From contig NW_014577088.1 of assembly GCF_000485595.1 (NCBI RefSeq), positions 239,140-282,929 of the forward strand: DNA of 43,790 nt. Direction: 5' to 3'. Numbering within the stretch: position 1 is the first letter of the stretch; each line of letters starts with the position of its first letter. Source of the stretch: Priapulus caudatus (lineage: Eukaryota > Priapulida > Priapulimorpha > Priapulimorphida > Priapulidae). Shown in pieces: positions 43,469-43,790 of this stretch. The notes under the pieces are model-generated. The model ran no database searches. It saw only the letters and a list, made by a program, of their open reading frames with translations, and had not been told where the DNA came from. The translations under genes were made by a program, and so were the position numbers.

Positions 43469-43790
43469 AAGAGAGAGAGAGAGAGAGAGAGAGCGCGAGA
43501 GAGAGTGAGAGGGTGTGTGTGCTAGAGAGAGAGAGAGAGAGATAGAGAGAGTGAGCGTGATAGAGAGAGAGTGTGAGAGAGTGTGTGTGATAGAGAGAGA
43601 GAGAGCGAGAGAGAGAGTGAGAGCGTGATAGAGAGAGAGTGTGAGAGAGTGTGTGTGATAGAGAGAGAGAGAGCGAGAGAGAGAGTGAGAGCGTGATAGA
43701 GAGAGAGTGTGAGAGAGTGTGTGTGATAGAGAGAGAGAGAGCGAGAGAGAGAGTGAGAGCGTGATAGAGAGAGAGTGTGAGAGAGTGTGT
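43469..43790. repeat. GA-rich satellite with 68-bp higher-order period
   Basis: GAGA-rich DNA in which a larger unit recurs every 68 bases (GCGTGATAG at 43555, 43623, 43691 and 43759), with nearly identical copies. It reaches the window edge, so its extent is unknown. Confidence 0.95.

Larger units (their letters stand above)
722..43790 (+). other. Gene span: ITPRID/KRAP/TESPA1-family homologue (15 exons seen, 3' end outside the window)
   Basis: One plus-strand gene is reconstructed from 15 exons with GT-AG junctions whose phases agree from exon to exon. The joined reading frame is about 1636 codons if translation starts at 730. Family assignment rests on ordered blocks recalled from human ITPRID2: W-x-x-C-R near the N terminus; SVxxLL...DPEDILINLGFG...IPERFLN...RG; SxRDxxxDRLxKxxxK; QQDSFELEEV; SSGF; then C-terminal coiled coils. 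Vertebrate relatives bind IP3 receptors and actin beneath the plasma membrane and permit local calcium release; the same role here is inference. Human ITPRID2 is about 1260 residues, so this homologue is longer, mainly through low-complexity Ser/Ala-rich exons. The gene could correspond to any of ITPRID1, ITPRID2 or TESPA1, or to their common ancestor, so no symbol is given. Exons between 16817 and 40614 may be missing because of the assembly gap. Confidence 0.82.

Overview
This is eukaryotic, very probably invertebrate-metazoan, genomic DNA. It has GT-AG introns from about 80 bases to tens of kilobases, dense microsatellites, a decayed PIF/Harbinger DNA transposon and two assembly gaps (875 N and 25 N). 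Nothing in it looks bacterial: there is no operon structure and no rRNA or tRNA gene that I can see. The clade cannot be fixed from the sequence.

The window is dominated by one plus-strand gene that crosses almost all of it and runs off the right edge. I assembled 15 exons from splice consensus, reading-frame continuity and matching intron phases. The product resembles the ITPRID family: ITPRID2/KRAP/SSFA2, ITPRID1/CCDC129 and TESPA1, the IP3-receptor-interacting, actin-associated proteins of vertebrates. The evidence is an N-terminal W-x-x-C-R peptide, the family-defining block DPEDILINLGFG...IPERFLN...RG, a later QQDSFELEEV block, an SSGF block, long disordered Ser-rich middle exons, and C-terminal coiled-coil exons. 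In vertebrates these proteins tether and license IP3 receptors for calcium release. The visible model encodes about 1636 residues and is incomplete at its 3' end.

Layout: 1-721 is microsatellite and unassigned DNA. Exon 1 (722-787) is tentative. The 5.2 kb intron 1 holds tetranucleotide repeats, a tandem duplication (1857-2626) and the Harbinger remnant (3142-5413). Exons 2-5 (6035-8018) carry the IP3-receptor-binding domain. Exon 5 can also read through to a stop at 8857 with a poly(A) signal at 9065, which predicts a short TESPA1-like isoform of about 455 residues. Exons 6-11 (10849-16817) encode the long disordered middle, with two in-frame coding minisatellites. Intron 11 (16818-40613) is unusually complex: tandem duplications, a 21-bp minisatellite, a giant imperfect inverted repeat (19691-23253 against 25142-30166) around a 24-bp satellite array, a 1.24 kb insertion in only one arm, a second 24-bp array, and a possible internal promoter with an alternative first exon at 38.8 kb. 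Exons 12-15 (40614-43368) encode the coiled coils. The window ends in a GA-rich array with a 68-bp period.

The parts judged most interesting are the ITPRID homologue itself (with Phe-Leu where vertebrate KRAP has Phe-Phe), its two predicted alternative isoforms, and the palindromic intron. The palindrome may be real or may be an assembly or gap-filling artefact.
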